In this document: positions 10,901 to 24,493 of the stretch, one piece after another | Layout of the letters: each line of letters begins with the position of its first letter | Numbering within the stretch: the stretch's first letter is position 1 | From: Hypoxylon rubiginosum | Lineage: Eukaryota > Ascomycota > Sordariomycetes > Xylariales > Hypoxylaceae | NCBI GenBank assembly: GCA_902806565.1 | Contig: CADCXA010000039.1 | Location: 248,001-312,000 of the forward strand | DNA: 64,000 nt | Direction: 5' to 3' | Translations under genes and position numbers: made by a program | Notes under the pieces: model-generated | What the model saw: only the letters and a program-made list of their open reading frames with translations | What the model was told of the DNA's origin: nothing | Databases searched by the model: none

Positions 10901-13900
10901 CAGATCTTGTCCGTGTTAAATTCACTAAAGTCAAAAGGGAATCTCCAGAGTTCATGCCGGTATACGAGGGTATAGAAACGAACGTAAATGTCGCTGTATC
11001 CACGATCAACCTCATCGTCACGAGAAAGACACTGCTCACGCTGTTGGACTTCATCCTCGCCACGTTCGCTAATAATAACAGCTCAGATTCCCGACCTCCT
11101 CGGAGAATCAAGGATGCTGACGATGAAGACGAGGTAGAGATTGTCGAGCCGGAGAGTAACTCACAGCAGAACGAAAGTGGTTCCATCCGTGTCAAGGTTG
11201 ACCTCAAGAGTATTCGCATGATTCTAAATAACGACGGCATTCGACTAGCCACGCTCTCATTCAACCACGCCGACGTTGGTGTATTCTTGCTTGGCAAGAC
11301 AATGAGGGTAGCAGCTAAATTGGGGGATCTGACGCTAGTCGACGACGTCAATGTCGGCGCGTCAGAGGACTCGAGTTTCCGTCAACTTGTCACAATCCAA
11401 GGGGATGAACTCGCCGATTTCCGCTATGAAACGTATGACCCAGACAATAAGAAGGCCTATCCAGGATACGATTCTTCGGTTTATCTCCGCGCTGGGTCTA
11501 TCAAAGTCAACTTTCTTGAAGAGCCATTTAGAAAAATTATCGAGTTCCTGGTCAAATTTGGCAAGATGCAAGCCATCTATAATGCTGCTCGTCAAGCAGC
11601 CGCAAGCCAGGCCCAACAATTACAGCAGAGCACCAGCAGATTCAAGTTTGACGTCATTGTCAACACCCCTATCATCGTATTTCCGCGAACTCTCGCTCCC
11701 GACCGACCAAGGCGAGACTTAATCACGGCCTACTTGGGAGAGATTTACGCGCAGAATAAGTTTGCGCCACTAGACGACTCCGAAGATTCAGAGATTGCCA
11801 TGAAGCTTTCTGCGGGTATCAGAAACATCAAGTTGACATCTCTGTTCCATTATCCAAGCGAACAATCCGAAGAGCTTGAAATGATTGACCACGTGGATCT
11901 CGGCTTCAACATCACCTATGCTGAACACAAAGAAGGATGGAAGCGACCCGACATGGAGGTCGAGGGTAGTATGACTGACATAAACCTTCGACTCACCCAA
12001 TACCAGCTCAACTTCCTTCTGGCAATATCCAAATCCGTACCGGCTGCTTTCGCGACAGATTCCGATGCTAGAGGCGAAGAAGCTGAACGGGACGTCGATG
12101 AGGGCACATTGCGACGAGCCAAGACGATGTCGTCTACTGCCAGTGGGGGCGATGGCCAGTTAATCGACCTTTCCCCAGAACTAGGCTCGAGAGGAAATGC
12201 CTGGACTAAGCTTGACCTTGTGTTTAACATGCATAAGATTGGTCTCGAGCTCATTAACGCTCAGGACAACACGCCAGTTGGCGATATGGATGCCGCTAGT
12301 CTGTCACGATTCTCTCTAGATGACAGCAGGCTGAAGACCCGCATGCTTGCCGATGGCTCGCTGGAGGCAGAATTTGTAATACAGTCGTTTACTATTCACG
12401 ATACTCGCACTCGTGAGGGCAGCAAGTACAGGAAGATCATGACATCTTCCAACAAGAGCGTCCAGCAGTTTATGGCGAGCATATCTATGTCTGGAGGTAA
12501 TGAGAAGAACTTGATCGCCGTGGTTGCTGTCGACAGCCCAAGGATCATATTCGCTTTAGATTACCTCTTCGCAATCCAAAAGTTTGTAATGACTGGATTC
12601 CAAACCGACGAGCCTTCGCCAGTTGCCTTGGATAGCCCTCTATCAAGCCCTGACATTTCCGATGCTGAGTCGATGCAAGTACAGTGGACTGGCAGCTCTT
12701 CGCAAAGGGGGACACGAGGAGATCAGCCGGAGCAAGTCAGCAAGAAAGACGAGGACTCCAACAAGATGAACATTGCTTTCCGCGTTAACATTGTCGATTC
12801 GCAGGTTATTCTCATCGCCAATCCCCTTAGTTCCAGCTCGGAAGCTATTGTGCTAGGGACGAAACAAGTGCTGCTCTCGCAACAACACTCGTTAACCTTC
12901 CAAGTCTCTCAGGTTGGGATGTTCCTGTGTCGAATGGACAAGTTTGACGAGACGAGACTCCGTATCCTCGACGACTTCTCGATCCAAGTCTCGATGGACA
13001 GCTCACAAGCTAGTTTAACAAGCATCCACGTTGATATTGACCCATTGATTCTTCGCCTCTCACTTCGAGATATTCTCCTCGTCCTCCAGATCATTAGCAA
13101 GGCTTCTGAGCTGTCCGAAAATGAAAATAGTCAGCCTAAACCTAGTGCGTCTGACAAGAAGGCGAAACAGCTTCGACGCGCCGGTCTGAAGGAACGTACG
13201 GCGAGTGGGCGAGGACAGTCTACCATTGCTGCCAATAGAAGCAAGACAGCCAAAACCCCTGGCACGATAGCTACCCGGAGGTCTGGGAAGGATCAATCTT
13301 ACGAACCCCATGATATTATCAAAGGCCCCAAACGCCACGAGGAGCTCACCGCTTCGATCGAAGGGGTTCGGATTGTGCTAATTGGCGATGTCCATGAGTT
13401 GCCAATTCTGGATCTCAGCATCAAAAATTTCACAGCGTCCGCTGCAGATTGGTCAAGCACTCTTAAGGCTGAAACGGCGATTGATATGTATATCAATGTC
13501 TACAATTTTGCCAAATCTGCATGGGAACCACTCCTTGAGCCTTGGCAGGTCGGTCTCGGTGTCGCAAGGGAACAGGAGAGCGGCCTTTTCTCAATTGACG
13601 TATCGTCAAAGAAGACATTTGATGTCACGGTAACAACTACAACAATAGCCTTGGCATCCAAGTCGTTCGATTTCTTGACCAAGGATGAAGACGTCTTGGG
13701 CAAGCCGCGTGGAGTAGAGGCCCCCTACAAAATCCGAAACTACACGGGATTCGATGTACAGGTGCAGGCTAGAAGCCAAAGTAACGAGAATATCTCCCTT
13801 AAGTTACAAGACGGTGACGAGGCGCCATGGAGCTTTGAACACTGGGAGAAGATGCGAGAGAATATCATGTCGGAGAGCGCAGCAAGTAGCGTTACCGTTT

Positions 13901-16900
13901 TGATCGAAGGCAGCGGCTTCGATACCGTCAAGAACGTCCGTCTGAACCGTGAGGGCGAGTTCTTGTATAGTTTACGCCCAAAGACGGACAACACCCTTCA
14001 TCGTTTGCTCGTTGAGGTGAAATTAGGATCTGACAACATCAAATACGTAACTCTTCGGTCGCCTCTCGTAGTCGAAAACGAGACGCAAATCCCACTTGAG
14101 CTCGGCGTCTACGATGCTCAAGAAGGCCACTTGCTCAAAATCGAGAAGATCGCTCCAGGCGAGAGCAGACCGGCTCCCGTAGCCGCCGCATATGTCAAAT
14201 CTCTTTTAATACGACCTGATTCGGGCTTCGGCTATTCCTGGTCCGACGACCATCTATGGTGGAGAGACTTACTGAAACGACCTACGCGCACACTTACGTG
14301 CAAAGGCGAAAACAATGACCCATTCTACTTCCAGCTTAACACGAGTTTCGATCGAGGTCACTTCCTAGCCGGGTAAGTCGATATCAAACCCCGGTAAATT
14401 CTGCATGTCTAACCTCTAATTAGAAAATACCCGTATATGCGGTTGAAGATTTCTCCTCCCATAGTCCTGGAGAATCTCCTTCCGTACGACTTCAAATACC
14501 GCATTTACGACAAGAACACCAAGCGAGACTGGACGAACTTCTTACGAAAGGGTGGCGTTAGCCCCGTCCACGTTGTAGAGCTGTCACATCTCCTCTTATT
14601 AAGTATCGATATGCAAGATACTGTATTCAAATCCAGCGAGTTTGCTATCATCAACCCTGGCGCGCAAGAAGACTTCCGAAAGGAGAACAGATTAATATGC
14701 AAAGATGGCGAGGATCTTCCCCTCCACCTCAAGCTTCATTACTTCAGGATCCCAGACGGTGGTGGCTCTTTCAAAGTTACCGTCTACAGCCCATACGTCG
14801 TCCTGAACAAGACCGGCTTGGAGGTTAACGTCCGTAGCAAACAGTTCCTTCAACAGCCAAAGAAAGCTTCCGGCCAGTCAGCTATCGCTGATACCTCCGA
14901 TCAAGAACGACCAAAGGCCTTGCCTTTTATGTTCTCGTTTGCCAGTGACGACCAACGCAACCGAGCTCTTTTGAGGATAGGCGACTCAGAATGGAGCAAA
15001 CCGCAGAGTTTCGATGCTATTGGAAGCACGGCGGAAGTTGTCCTGCCGTCGTCTAGAAAGGATTCTGAAATTCATGTAGGCATCACTGTCGAGCCTGGTG
15101 AGGGCAAGTATAAGATGACCAAAGTCGTTACTCTGGCGCCACGTTTCGTGGTCAAGAACAAGATCGGCGAGGAGCTCGTCATTAGAGAGCCCACGTCATC
15201 CAAAACCATGACCCTAAAGCCGGGTTCCCTCCAACCTCTGCACTGGCTTCAACGATCAGCCACGAAGCAGATAGCCCTGAGGTTTCCAGGTATTGACGAT
15301 CAATGGACATCACCCATCAACATATCAGATTTGGGCACCATTCATATCAAGATCGCAAAAGCCGGGCAGCGACAACGTCTTATTCGAGTCGAGATCCTGA
15401 TGGAGGATGCGACAATCTTCCTTCACCTCAGCATGGAGACGAAGGCTTGGCCATTCTCCATGCGGAATGAAAGTGATACAGAGTTCACTTTCTATCAAGC
15501 AAACCCGAATGTCGATGAGGACGGTGTTGAAGATCGATCTGGATGGAGGCCGATTAGGTATCGCTTGCCGCCGAGGAGCATCATGCCCTACGCTTGGGAC
15601 TTTCCAGCGGCCAAGTTCAGAGAAGTGGTCATCGGCGCCTTTGGTAAAGAGCGCCACGTCAAGCTCGCGGAGATCGGTAACCAAATTCCTATGAAATTCG
15701 TCAGCACCTCGGGTAGCCAAAAGATTATTGATATTAATGTCGCTGCCGACGGTCCAACTCAGACATTGATTCTATCCAACTTCAAGGCAAGCAAGAGCTT
15801 GTATCGCCAGCGGACGCAGACAGGCTCCAGTAGCAGCAGCCAAGGTTTCGAGGTCAAGCATCAGGATACCGATACGACGTTCCAAGCCCAGTTAAGGCTT
15901 TCGGGTATCGGTATCTCACTTATCAATCAACAGCTCAAGGAATTGGCCTACATCACATTCAGAGACATCAATCTCCGCTACAGCGAATCGGCGCTCTACC
16001 AGACGATCAGTACCTCGATTAAATGGATACAGATCGACAACCAGCTATACGGCGGCCTATTCCCGATGATACTCTACCCTAGCGTCGTGCCCAAGCAAGC
16101 GCAGGAGACCGAGTTGCATCCTTCGCTGCACGCTATGGTTACAAGAGTCAAGGACGACTCTTTTGGTGTTCTCTACGTCAAATATGCCACGCTGCTGCTT
16201 CAGCAGATGACTGTCGACCTTGACGAAGACTTCATCTATGCCGTACTAGATTACTCCAAGGTGCAAGGTGCCTCGTGGTCCGAAGTCAACGAGGGTAAGC
16301 TTTGTGACGAGGGCCTAGATATCCCCGAGCCAAAGCAGGAACAATCAGGTCAAGATATTTATTTTGAAGTGCTAAACATACAGCCGATGCAATTGGACTT
16401 GTCCTTTATGCGCACCGAACGTGTCAATGCAGAAGACAAGACTTCTTCACGCAACCCCATCATGTTCTTCGTCAACGTAATGACCATGGCTATCGGAAAC
16501 GTCAACGATGCCCCGATTCGATTGAACGCCTTGCTACTAGAGAATGCCCGAGTCTCGATTCCAGTTTTGACACAAAACATCTCGAACCATTACAGCCAAG
16601 AAGTTCTATACCAGGTTCACAAGATCATTGGCAGCGCTGACTTCCTCGGTAACCCCGTCGGTTTATTCAACAGTATCAGCAGCGGAATAACTGATGTCTT
16701 CTACGAACCATACCAAGGTCTCATCATGTCGGACAAGCCCGAGGACCTTGGTCTAGGAATTGCGAAGGGGGCCGCCAGCTTTGTCAAGAAGTCGGTCTAC
16801 GGCTTCTCCGACTCCTTTTCCAAGGTCACAGGCAGCTTTGGCAAGGGCTTAGCAGCCGCAACTCTAGACAAGCAGTTCCAGGATCGCCGTCGTATCACAC

Positions 16901-17571
16901 GGGCTCGCAATCGACCTAAGCACGCTCTGTTTGGTGTTACAGCAGGTGCTAACTCTTTCTTTACGTCGGTGGCTTCGGGTCTCGGCGGTGTCGCCCGAAA
17001 GCCGCTCGAGGGCGCAGAGCAGGAGGGTGCTGTAGGGTTCTTCAAAGGCGTCGGGAAAGGCTTCATTGGTCTTGCGACCAAACCCGCCGTCGGCGTATTT
17101 GATCTCGCGTCCAACGTGTCGGAGGGCATTCGCAACACCACGACTGTCTTCGATGGGTCTGAACTCGATCGGGTCCGGTTAACGCGGTTTGTACCGTCAG
17201 ATGGCATCGTCCGTCCTTACAGCCAACGCGAGGCTCTAGGACAGTCGTGGCTCAAGCAGGTAGACAACGGGAAATATTTCAACGAGAACTACATCGGCCA
17301 CCTGGAGCTTCCTAGAGAAGACATGGTGGTCATGGTTACCTTCAGCCGGATCCTGCTTATCAGGAGCCGAAGGCTGACAACGGAATGGGACATTCCACTC
17401 AAGGATGTGCAGACAATAGCCAAGGAGCGCACCGGTCTTAGTATAATCTTGCGCGGCGGCACCAACGGGCCATTTATACCGGTCGGCGAGGAAAGCGGGC
17501 GCGCTTTCCTGTATCGCATGGTAGCTGTGGCTGTCGAGGAGTTTAATCGTCGGTTCAGGGGCTTGGAATGA
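7915..17571 (+). CDS. VPS13: Vps13 intermembrane bulk lipid-transfer protein
   Basis: Two exons, 7915-14372 and 14424-17571, with intron GTAAGT...TTAG, give 3201 residues, close to yeast Vps13 (about 3144). Residues 1-115 form the Chorein_N domain (MLEGLVAGLLNRFLGMYV, then KNFDPAQLKVGIWSGDV). Repeating-beta-groove modules follow, building the hydrophobic channel that moves phospholipids between membranes at contact sites. A short poly-Gln lies at about 435-440, and an acidic, FFAT-like stretch at about 885-900. The adaptor-binding VAB region begins near residue 1935 (APYKIRNYTGFDVQVQ) and spans the intron. The ATG2_C-like region near 2890-2980 contains GNPVGLFNSISSGITDVFYEP. A PH-like domain closes the protein from about 3106. 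Start choice: the family begins exactly at this Met. The exon joint falls inside the VAB domain and restores a continuous frame. Known partners of Vps13 VAB domains carry PxP motifs; none was looked for here. Confidence 0.97.
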
Positions 17572-17964
17572 GAAACTGACGCCAGAACGAGAGGCGACGA
17601 GCAGGGACGTCGTTCATAGGTTATGCGAAGAACATCAAGGCAATGGCTCGTAGGTTGAGCATGAGGTTTTAGGCTTAGGCGTATGGCTCTTTTATGTAGG
17701 CATGTGTTAAGAATACGAGTTATGATGACTTTAATGAAATTGACCTTCAAACACCATAATATCATATCAGTTGCCTACCTACCTGCTACTCAACTCGTAG
17801 CTAATATTTCCCTATCCTAGAGCTCGTACATATTCCTCTTTTGACCTCCTTTTTGTAGTTTGTAGTTTGGAACCATTTCTTCACTCCTTATTCTCTCCAT
17901 AACTCGCCGAATTGTCCCTCCGATTTTACTTCAAATTCCAGCCCCCCTTCTTACTTATGTCGCT
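17572..17964. other. Convergent 3' spacer between VPS13 and the P450
   Basis: No gene. It holds the 3' ends of two convergent transcription units. A TTGCCTACCTACCTGC segment near 17770 is another copy of the dispersed TACCTA motif. Confidence 0.5.
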
Positions 17965-19719
17965 TCACGCTGGCGTCATGCTGACCCAGCATCCGTATAA
18001 CATGGACGTATTAATACCGAATTTCTGAATGGGCGGCCTGTCGTCCTTGCGTTCGATCGTTTGAAATGCCTGCAATAACCGAAACGTAACAAAGGCGATT
18101 TGCGTCAACGCAAACTGCTGGCCGACGCAGATGCGCGGCCCGGCGTTGAAGGGAACATACTCGTAACTTCAGGGTAAGTTCCAAGACCAATTAGTACAAA
18201 ATGTAGACACATAAAACCTGCGTCATGTACGCGTATAGGAGGCTTACGTTGGTCTCAACACTTCCCATCGCTCTGGGTGAAACTCATCGGCATCATCGCC
18301 GTAGATGTCGTGCCTACGGTGCATGGCCCAGGGCAAATACCGAATCATAGTACCCTTAGTTACGAAGACGGGCGATTTACCGTCAGGTCCACCACCGATA
18401 GGTAGCACGGTGTCGCGAACAGCTTCACGCGCATTAGTAGCTACAGGCGGGTTCAGGCGGAGTGCCTCTTTGATGGCCCAGTTCAGGTATTTCATGTTCC
18501 GCAGTTGTTCCCACGTCGGTAGCTGCTCCATATCACCCAAGTCCAGGTCTCTCACCTCGCGCTGAATGGCTGCGACCACGTCTGGCCGCCGCGAGAGCTC
18601 AAAGAACAAGTACGTTAGCACGCTGGTTGTGGTGTCCCGACCGGCCGTGAAGATACTCATGAGGTGGTCGCGGATAACCTCGTCGGGCTCGCCCGTCCGC
18701 AAGAGCTCGTTGAGGAACATGTAGCGCTTGCCATCATCCTCTCCCTCCGTTTCGCCCTGCTCGCTCCGCACCTCCACAATGTACTTCTCTACGTACGCGT
18801 TCATGAACGCCGTGCACTCGTCTAGCTCCCGGTCCCTTAGGAGCATCGTCAACCAGCCCAGCCGGGCGCGGTCGGCGATCTTCTGCATGGACACGTCGAA
18901 GCAGCGGCCGAACCGGAGGCCGTCCTCGGGAGCGCTCCCGAGGATGTCGGTCGAGCGCCCGAACATGAAGTCCGAGATGGTGTCGGTGGTTAGCATGGAC
19001 AACATGGCCTGCAGGTCGAACGCGCTGCCGTCGCGCGGGATGCGCGCGACCAGCCTGGCGACGTGGCGGTCGAGGCAGCGCAGGTCGGCGACCTGGTCCC
19101 GGACGAAGGCGGGCCGGAGGGACGCCCTGGCGCGCCGCCACGCGTCGCCGTTGGTGGTGAAGATGGAGTGGCGGCCGAGGACGGGCAGGAAGGCGCGGAT
19201 GCGCAGCCGCGGGATGTCCCAGTCGTCGAAGCTGGTGCCGAGGACGGCGCGGACGTTGTCGGGCTCGTCGGTGGCTATGGTGTAGCCGGGGTTGGGGAAG
19301 GTCCGGTGCCGGAACGTGTGGCCGAGGCTGCTCAGGAGCCCGCTCCACCGGGCGAGGAGCGTGTGGGCCTTGATGTGCCGCGCCGCGTCCAGGAGGAACC
19401 GCACGCCGAGCGGGTCGTGGGGGAACGACGGGATCGGGCGGCACCCGTTCCGCGCCATGTCCGAGTAGTAGCGGTGCGTGTCCCGCAGTGAGGTTTGCGT
19501 GTAGACGCCCCAGAGCATCAAACCGACGGTCAGCCAACTCTGTCCCGTTGACGGAGCTCCGGGCCGCAGGTAGAGGACGTCGAGCACCAGGGCCGCCGCG
19601 AGGACAGCTCCGGCGGCCGTGGCGAAGACGTAGCGCTGGGTGGCCTTCTCCTGAAGCGGTTCCATCTTGGTATGTCCGTTCACGGATGCCATTTTCTCTG
19701 GGTTTGTTTCGAAGGTCAT
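17965..19719 (-). CDS. Cytochrome P450, CYP52/CYP539-like
   Basis: Two exons, 19719-18248 and 18166-17965, joined by an intron with donor GTAAGC, give 557 residues. An N-terminal membrane anchor (about residues 30-52) places it on the ER. Diagnostic P450 motifs are all present: I-helix AGRDTTT, K-helix ExxR as EALR, HPERW, and the heme loop FNAGPRICVG with the cysteine ligand at about residue 504 in the second exon. The overall pattern (AGRDTTT, RLNPPVATNAREA, FNAGPRICVGQQFALTQ) is that of the fungal CYP52 and CYP539 families, many of which hydroxylate n-alkanes and fatty acids at the terminal carbon. The substrate here is inferred only. A second Met at residue 10 (19692) could be the true start. 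The 5' half is distinctly GC-rich compared with its surroundings, which creates long antisense shadow frames. Confidence 0.92.
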
Positions 19720-21338
19720 AAGCAGAGTCCGGAATTGACAGGTTGCTCGTGGCTTACCCCCGCCTACCTACCTACATTCGGTTAGATAGCGACGCCGACG
19801 AAAAGAGAGTGAAGACGTAACCGCGACACAACCCTCTAGCGAAATGAGAAACATCCTTCCCCCCCTTCTCCCTCAACCAACCTCCTCGCATTGTAGGTAT
19901 TTTCCTATTTTGGCGTCATGTGCCGAAGGGCCGTACGGACGTCCCGTGCACAAATCATAATGCAGTGATACAATGACGTCGCAGGGAAAGACATTCGCAC
20001 TCGGCCAATCATGTTATAGATTACGGCATCACATGCAAGACACATGTGCTGCGAATGCTCGTGTAAAATAGATAACCTCGTGTTGTATAAGTCAGCACAT
20101 CATCTTTGAAGTTTGTCGGTAATATGCCAAGTCTGTGAGATTTGATAACTGACAGTAAGTTCTCAATTACGATTCATTCTCAGTTGAACATACCTCTCTT
20201 CAAGCCCCCTTTCGTATACATGTATATTGCCTTCGCTTTAAGGCAGCATTACCTACCTGACTACGCGCACGAACGATGGAGAGACAGTAGGCCAGGTACC
20301 CAAGGTTAGCTTAGCATAGATATGTCTACTATAAACAACGGAGTTATAAAGCCTGAGAAACTACTATGAAAGTCAGTTCCCTAAGTACCTATCTAGGTAA
20401 TCTTCATTTCTTCGAATGCACGTCGCTAAAAGGTCATCTAGTTTTGATGTTTTTGTTCTACTTCGTTCTCAACAGCAAAGAGCAACTTAGGATCTTTCAA
20501 GAGTTCCGTAGATAGACCTGTAGTATACTATGGCATTCTACATCCCTAGTTTCCTGAGACATCCTTTCCTACTCCTTAGTCCGTAGAAGAGGTCAAGAAT
20601 CGTCTCTTATAACGGCCTAGTAAGTATGGCTGAATGTAGTTGGTGTTTAGTGTGAGTGACGACGGAGGATGATAGCTCGATCCGTACTATAAAGGAGTGA
20701 CATGAACGTTATTTGGTTAGCCTTATAGTATAACTCCCTCAGGTACTTAACCCAAAGTTGGTATAGAATTAGTCCATAGATGGAAGTGGTATCCGAACCA
20801 CAGGTTCTTAGTTGATGCAGATGGTGGTCTGAGAGAGTCGACGATTCAACGTTTGCTTTAGATTCCTCTATGCATTACTCTCAGATTTGATGTATTTTAC
20901 TACCTGGTGTTCCTAACTGAACCCCATAGTATGTAGCGAGGTAGCCCTGTTATACCAACTATTGAATCGAAGGTAGTGTCACGAAGCCAACCATGCGATA
21001 AGGAAACAACTATGTTGTTGCACGAAGAGCTTCAAACCTAGGGGGCCGCCAAGTCCCATGTATATACAGGAGGTCAGGACAAAGAGACCTATCCCTTCAT
21101 ACCCATAAGCCTGTAAACCCTATCCAGGCCCCTTAACCCCTATCATGGTCATCATGGCTTATTAAACGATACGTGGTTTGATATACCAAGATGTACAGAT
21201 TAATTTTACAGAAGAATAATCTCATAGGATCTAAATCAAGTATACTTTAGGACTAAGGACTTGAGGCAAGTACGTAAGACACTATAATCCAGCCATGTTA
21301 TGCGGAGTTATAAAAACCAGCTAAAGAGAATAGCTATA

Positions 21339-21361
21339 TTACCGTTTTGTAATAACGGTAA
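21339..21361. repeat. 8-bp perfect hairpin
   Basis: TTACCGTT at 21339-21346 pairs perfectly with AACGGTAA at 21354-21361 across a 7-base loop. No U-tract or gene lies next to it, so it is not a recognisable terminator. Function unknown. Confidence 0.6.
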
Positions 21362-22708
21362 AAGATATGGCCTATGAAATACTCCCGTCATTATCAGTCC
21401 TGAGCGGGTGCAGACACCCTGTGGCGCTGTTCGGGATTTATGAATGACGTCAATGAAGGCAAGAAAAAGTGACAATATGTTGCAATGCGGGAACGTGATG
21501 GCTTCAATTACCCACATAAAGACATGGGGTGGCATAAATAACGGAGACGGAACCGGAGGAGAGTTAATCTATTTTTCTTTTTCTTTTTATACATACAGAC
21601 ATACTATGTAGAAACATCCCTCGACAGGATTTTACACTAGACTGTATACTAAAATCCACTCGTCATTCCGCCCAATCACTCTGCATCTGGTGGGTATTGA
21701 GACATGCTTGTCCATGGGCTTTTGCCTTGCGGTCGCCGGAATGCAATGCAGCTTGGCAGCTTGCTCGGTCCGCAATGACGAAATGGCCACAAAAGCCTGC
21801 CTGGCAGCCCTGGCTCGTCTCGACACTCTACTGCTGAAGGGGATGGCAGATGGATGTATGGAAACGTGTTGAGCTTGAGATGCCCGGCTAAGGGCCTACG
21901 GAAACATGACGCCCCGACGCGTGTCTATTTCTTATTTCTCTCTCGTCCCCCGTGCCCCGGCGTGAGGTCCGAGGAAACCGTTTGGTTTTGTTACACGGAA
22001 CACCTATGATGGAAATGCGACGGAATCTGACCGACCCGTCAGCCCCACGGCACATGATATATACTATGGTAGGTCAAGACGGGTTGTTGTGGCACAGGAC
22101 CAAGTCCGTTAGGTCTTAGGTTAGGTGCAGGTTCCAGGGAGGTCTCAAGACAGCCTCAGCCCGAGAGCTAACGAGTTAGCCGCTGATCAGATGACAGTCA
22201 TAGTCCCGCATCTTTAGGGCAGCTTATCATTAAGTTCGATATAGTTTTCGGCCATATTTCTCGCGACATTTGACGTGACTGCGTGATATCCCGTCGGGAA
22301 CCCTACCGTGTATTATTGTATGGTTACGGAGCCCTGTCTGGAGGTTAAGCATTGCGAGAGAAACAGGGATCTCTACTATGTATGTATGTAACTCGACCCG
22401 GACTAGATCGGTAACCCGATGGTTACTACATCCGGCTCGTAAAGGTCCTTGCCGCTTCACTCTCGTATATGGATTGGTATAAAAAAAAGAGAGAGCTAGG
22501 CGGGGAATACCTACGGGTGTCTCTTAACACATCATCACCTTATGTGCTGTACATACATACAACCTCAAGTACGTGTACGTGGTTACCTATTGACGACCTT
22601 GTTACATACCTACGTAGATTTTCACTTGTCTGATAGCCACATGGTTGCTGATACGGTGGTTAAGAAGAGAGGTGACGTTTGGCTCGTGGAGCGCCGCAAC
22701 ACTCCTAG

Positions 22709-22743
22709 ATGGGGAATGGGGAATGGGAAATGGGAAATGGGAA
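22709..22743. repeat. Tandem heptamer ATGGGRA x5
   Basis: Five head-to-tail copies of a 7-base unit: two ATGGGGA followed by three ATGGGAA, then a degenerate partial copy. It is a purine-strand minisatellite in gene-free DNA. Copy number is likely to vary between strains. Confidence 0.85.
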
Positions 22744-23901
22744 AATGGAGGGTGATCAACACGCATCCCGCGATTCGCGAACTCTCCCAACCCTCGGGCG
22801 GGCATGTGCAAAGATCGCCCGCTAATGTGGGCGGGCGAACCTGGTGAGCCCCTCGAACTGCAACCCTATCGGTCTGTAGATGTACTGTAGATGTGGTAGG
22901 TTAGCATTTTCAGGGTCCAACTTCACCCCCGCTCTTGAGCTCTTGATCGCCAAGATAGTACGCGTAAATAGAAGCAGCTTGGTCCGTACAGCCGTACCGT
23001 CGCTGGTCGGTCGGTTTGGGGTACGTTAGGTATACCTAGGAGGTAGATAAATGGAGTATACCTGTAGTAGTAATACGAGAGCTCGGAGGTTTAAGAAGCG
23101 AAGAGGGCAAATCATGACCTTGACATTCGCTACTGCCGATGATATGCATGCACTGCCGTTGGTGCCCTTGTCCCAAGTCTGGAAGTTAGCTTGTACGGTA
23201 GTCTATCTAACGCAGTTGTAGCTTGCTCGTAGCGTGAAGCGCGGAGAGATATCAAACTGCATCCATTTGGCAGGAGGAGACGATAAGCGAAAATGTCGGA
23301 GTGCAAGAGGAGTTGCTGAAGCCAATCGTATTGACTAGCAGGGCCGAATTGACAAGCTGACAAGGCCTTAGAGATACGCTCGATAGGTATTTGTATCATA
23401 TCTGCCTGTCTGCTTACTTTGTCCCCGGACCCCAGAGAGGATCGACAAATGGCCGGGGTTAGAATGGGCTGAATTGGTAGCCTGACTTGCATACGGTATC
23501 TGAAAGCGACACGGCGTCCTGCCTAGAGGTATCTTGGAAGGCCTGGAGGCTCCGAACTGCTGACACTTATACCTCAGCTCAGCTACCACAGCATCAATAT
23601 CACTCAGCCTCCAGGACACGTAAGAGTGTCGGTCAAGGTAATAAATCTTCCATCTCTAGATATACGACGCCTGCTTTTAGCATTCAGACTTCTTCCACTC
23701 AGCTTTCCTCGGCGTATGGATTCAAGGCGAGGGATCTGGCAGGAAAATCAACTTGGGGCGAATCAGGATGGAACGGGCCGAGCTAAGACAAACCTCGGTA
23801 TTAGGTCCGAAGATGTTTGTTATTGGAGTCAAAATCAACTGTATTGTACATATGTACATACCTAGAGCCGAGCTAAACAACGTGCAGCCTCCAATTGGCC
23901 A

Positions 23902-23929
23902 GTGCTATTAGGAATCGAACCTAATACAC
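23902..23929. repeat. Bulged hairpin resembling a tRNA T-arm
   Basis: On the minus strand a TTCGATT loop is closed by a 7-bp stem, then a one-base bulge and three more pairs. The loop and first five pairs look like a tRNA T-arm. No matching acceptor, D or anticodon arm can be folded from the adjoining sequence, so I call only a hairpin and not a tRNA gene. Confidence 0.55.
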
Positions 23930-24443
23930 GTTGTATACCGAATAGCCCAAGTCCTAGGGGCCCAAGATGTAGGTAGTAAGTACATACATATCTGCTGAGA
24001 GACGAAGACAGCTGGACAGACGGGAGAGAGGCTTAAAGTTAGCTTCGCTTTTTCGTGCCTGCGTATGCGCCGTCTGATGGCCAATACAAGCGGTAGAGCT
24101 GGGCAAAGGTTGTCCACGACTTTAAGACTAAGACCTAAGAGGATGACAGCTGCATGTTAGGTTGGATTTGCCTTTCTGCCGGTGAGAGAACACCCCAGCT
24201 ATGTGTTCCCCCCGAAAAAGGTATCTTGACAGGGCCGATCGCTGACGATCAGCTCGCCAATGGTTGATTACAGCTCACCAAACAGAACCATCTCGGCCGG
24301 TCCAGAACGCGACCGGAAGAGCTTACGGTCCTTCGGTTGGCCTTCCTAATGTGAGTAGAACAATCGAATCGTGGTCGCGGCCTATGCGAGAGAAGCTGAC
24401 GAGCAGTCCAGCCTGCTTAACCGGTTGGACCAAGTAAGCCAGC

Positions 24444-24493
24444 CCATGTGTATGTCCATGTGTATGTCCATGTTGTATGTCCATGTTGTATGT
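24444..24493. repeat. Tandem repeat, two 12-mers then two 13-mers
   Basis: CCATGTGTATGT occurs twice (24444-24467), then CCATGTTGTATGT twice (24468-24493). The one-base difference in unit length, with both forms duplicated, suggests stepwise duplication of a variant unit. Noncoding. Confidence 0.85.

Noticed and set aside
18734..19537. Long open frames overlapping the P450 in other frames
   Set aside because: They are shadows caused by high GC3; they are Arg/Pro/His-rich with no domain, while the P450 frame has every family motif.
23902..23990. Possible tRNA on the minus strand (TTCGATT T-loop)
   Set aside because: No acceptor stem partner, D-arm or anticodon arm can be folded from the flanking bases.
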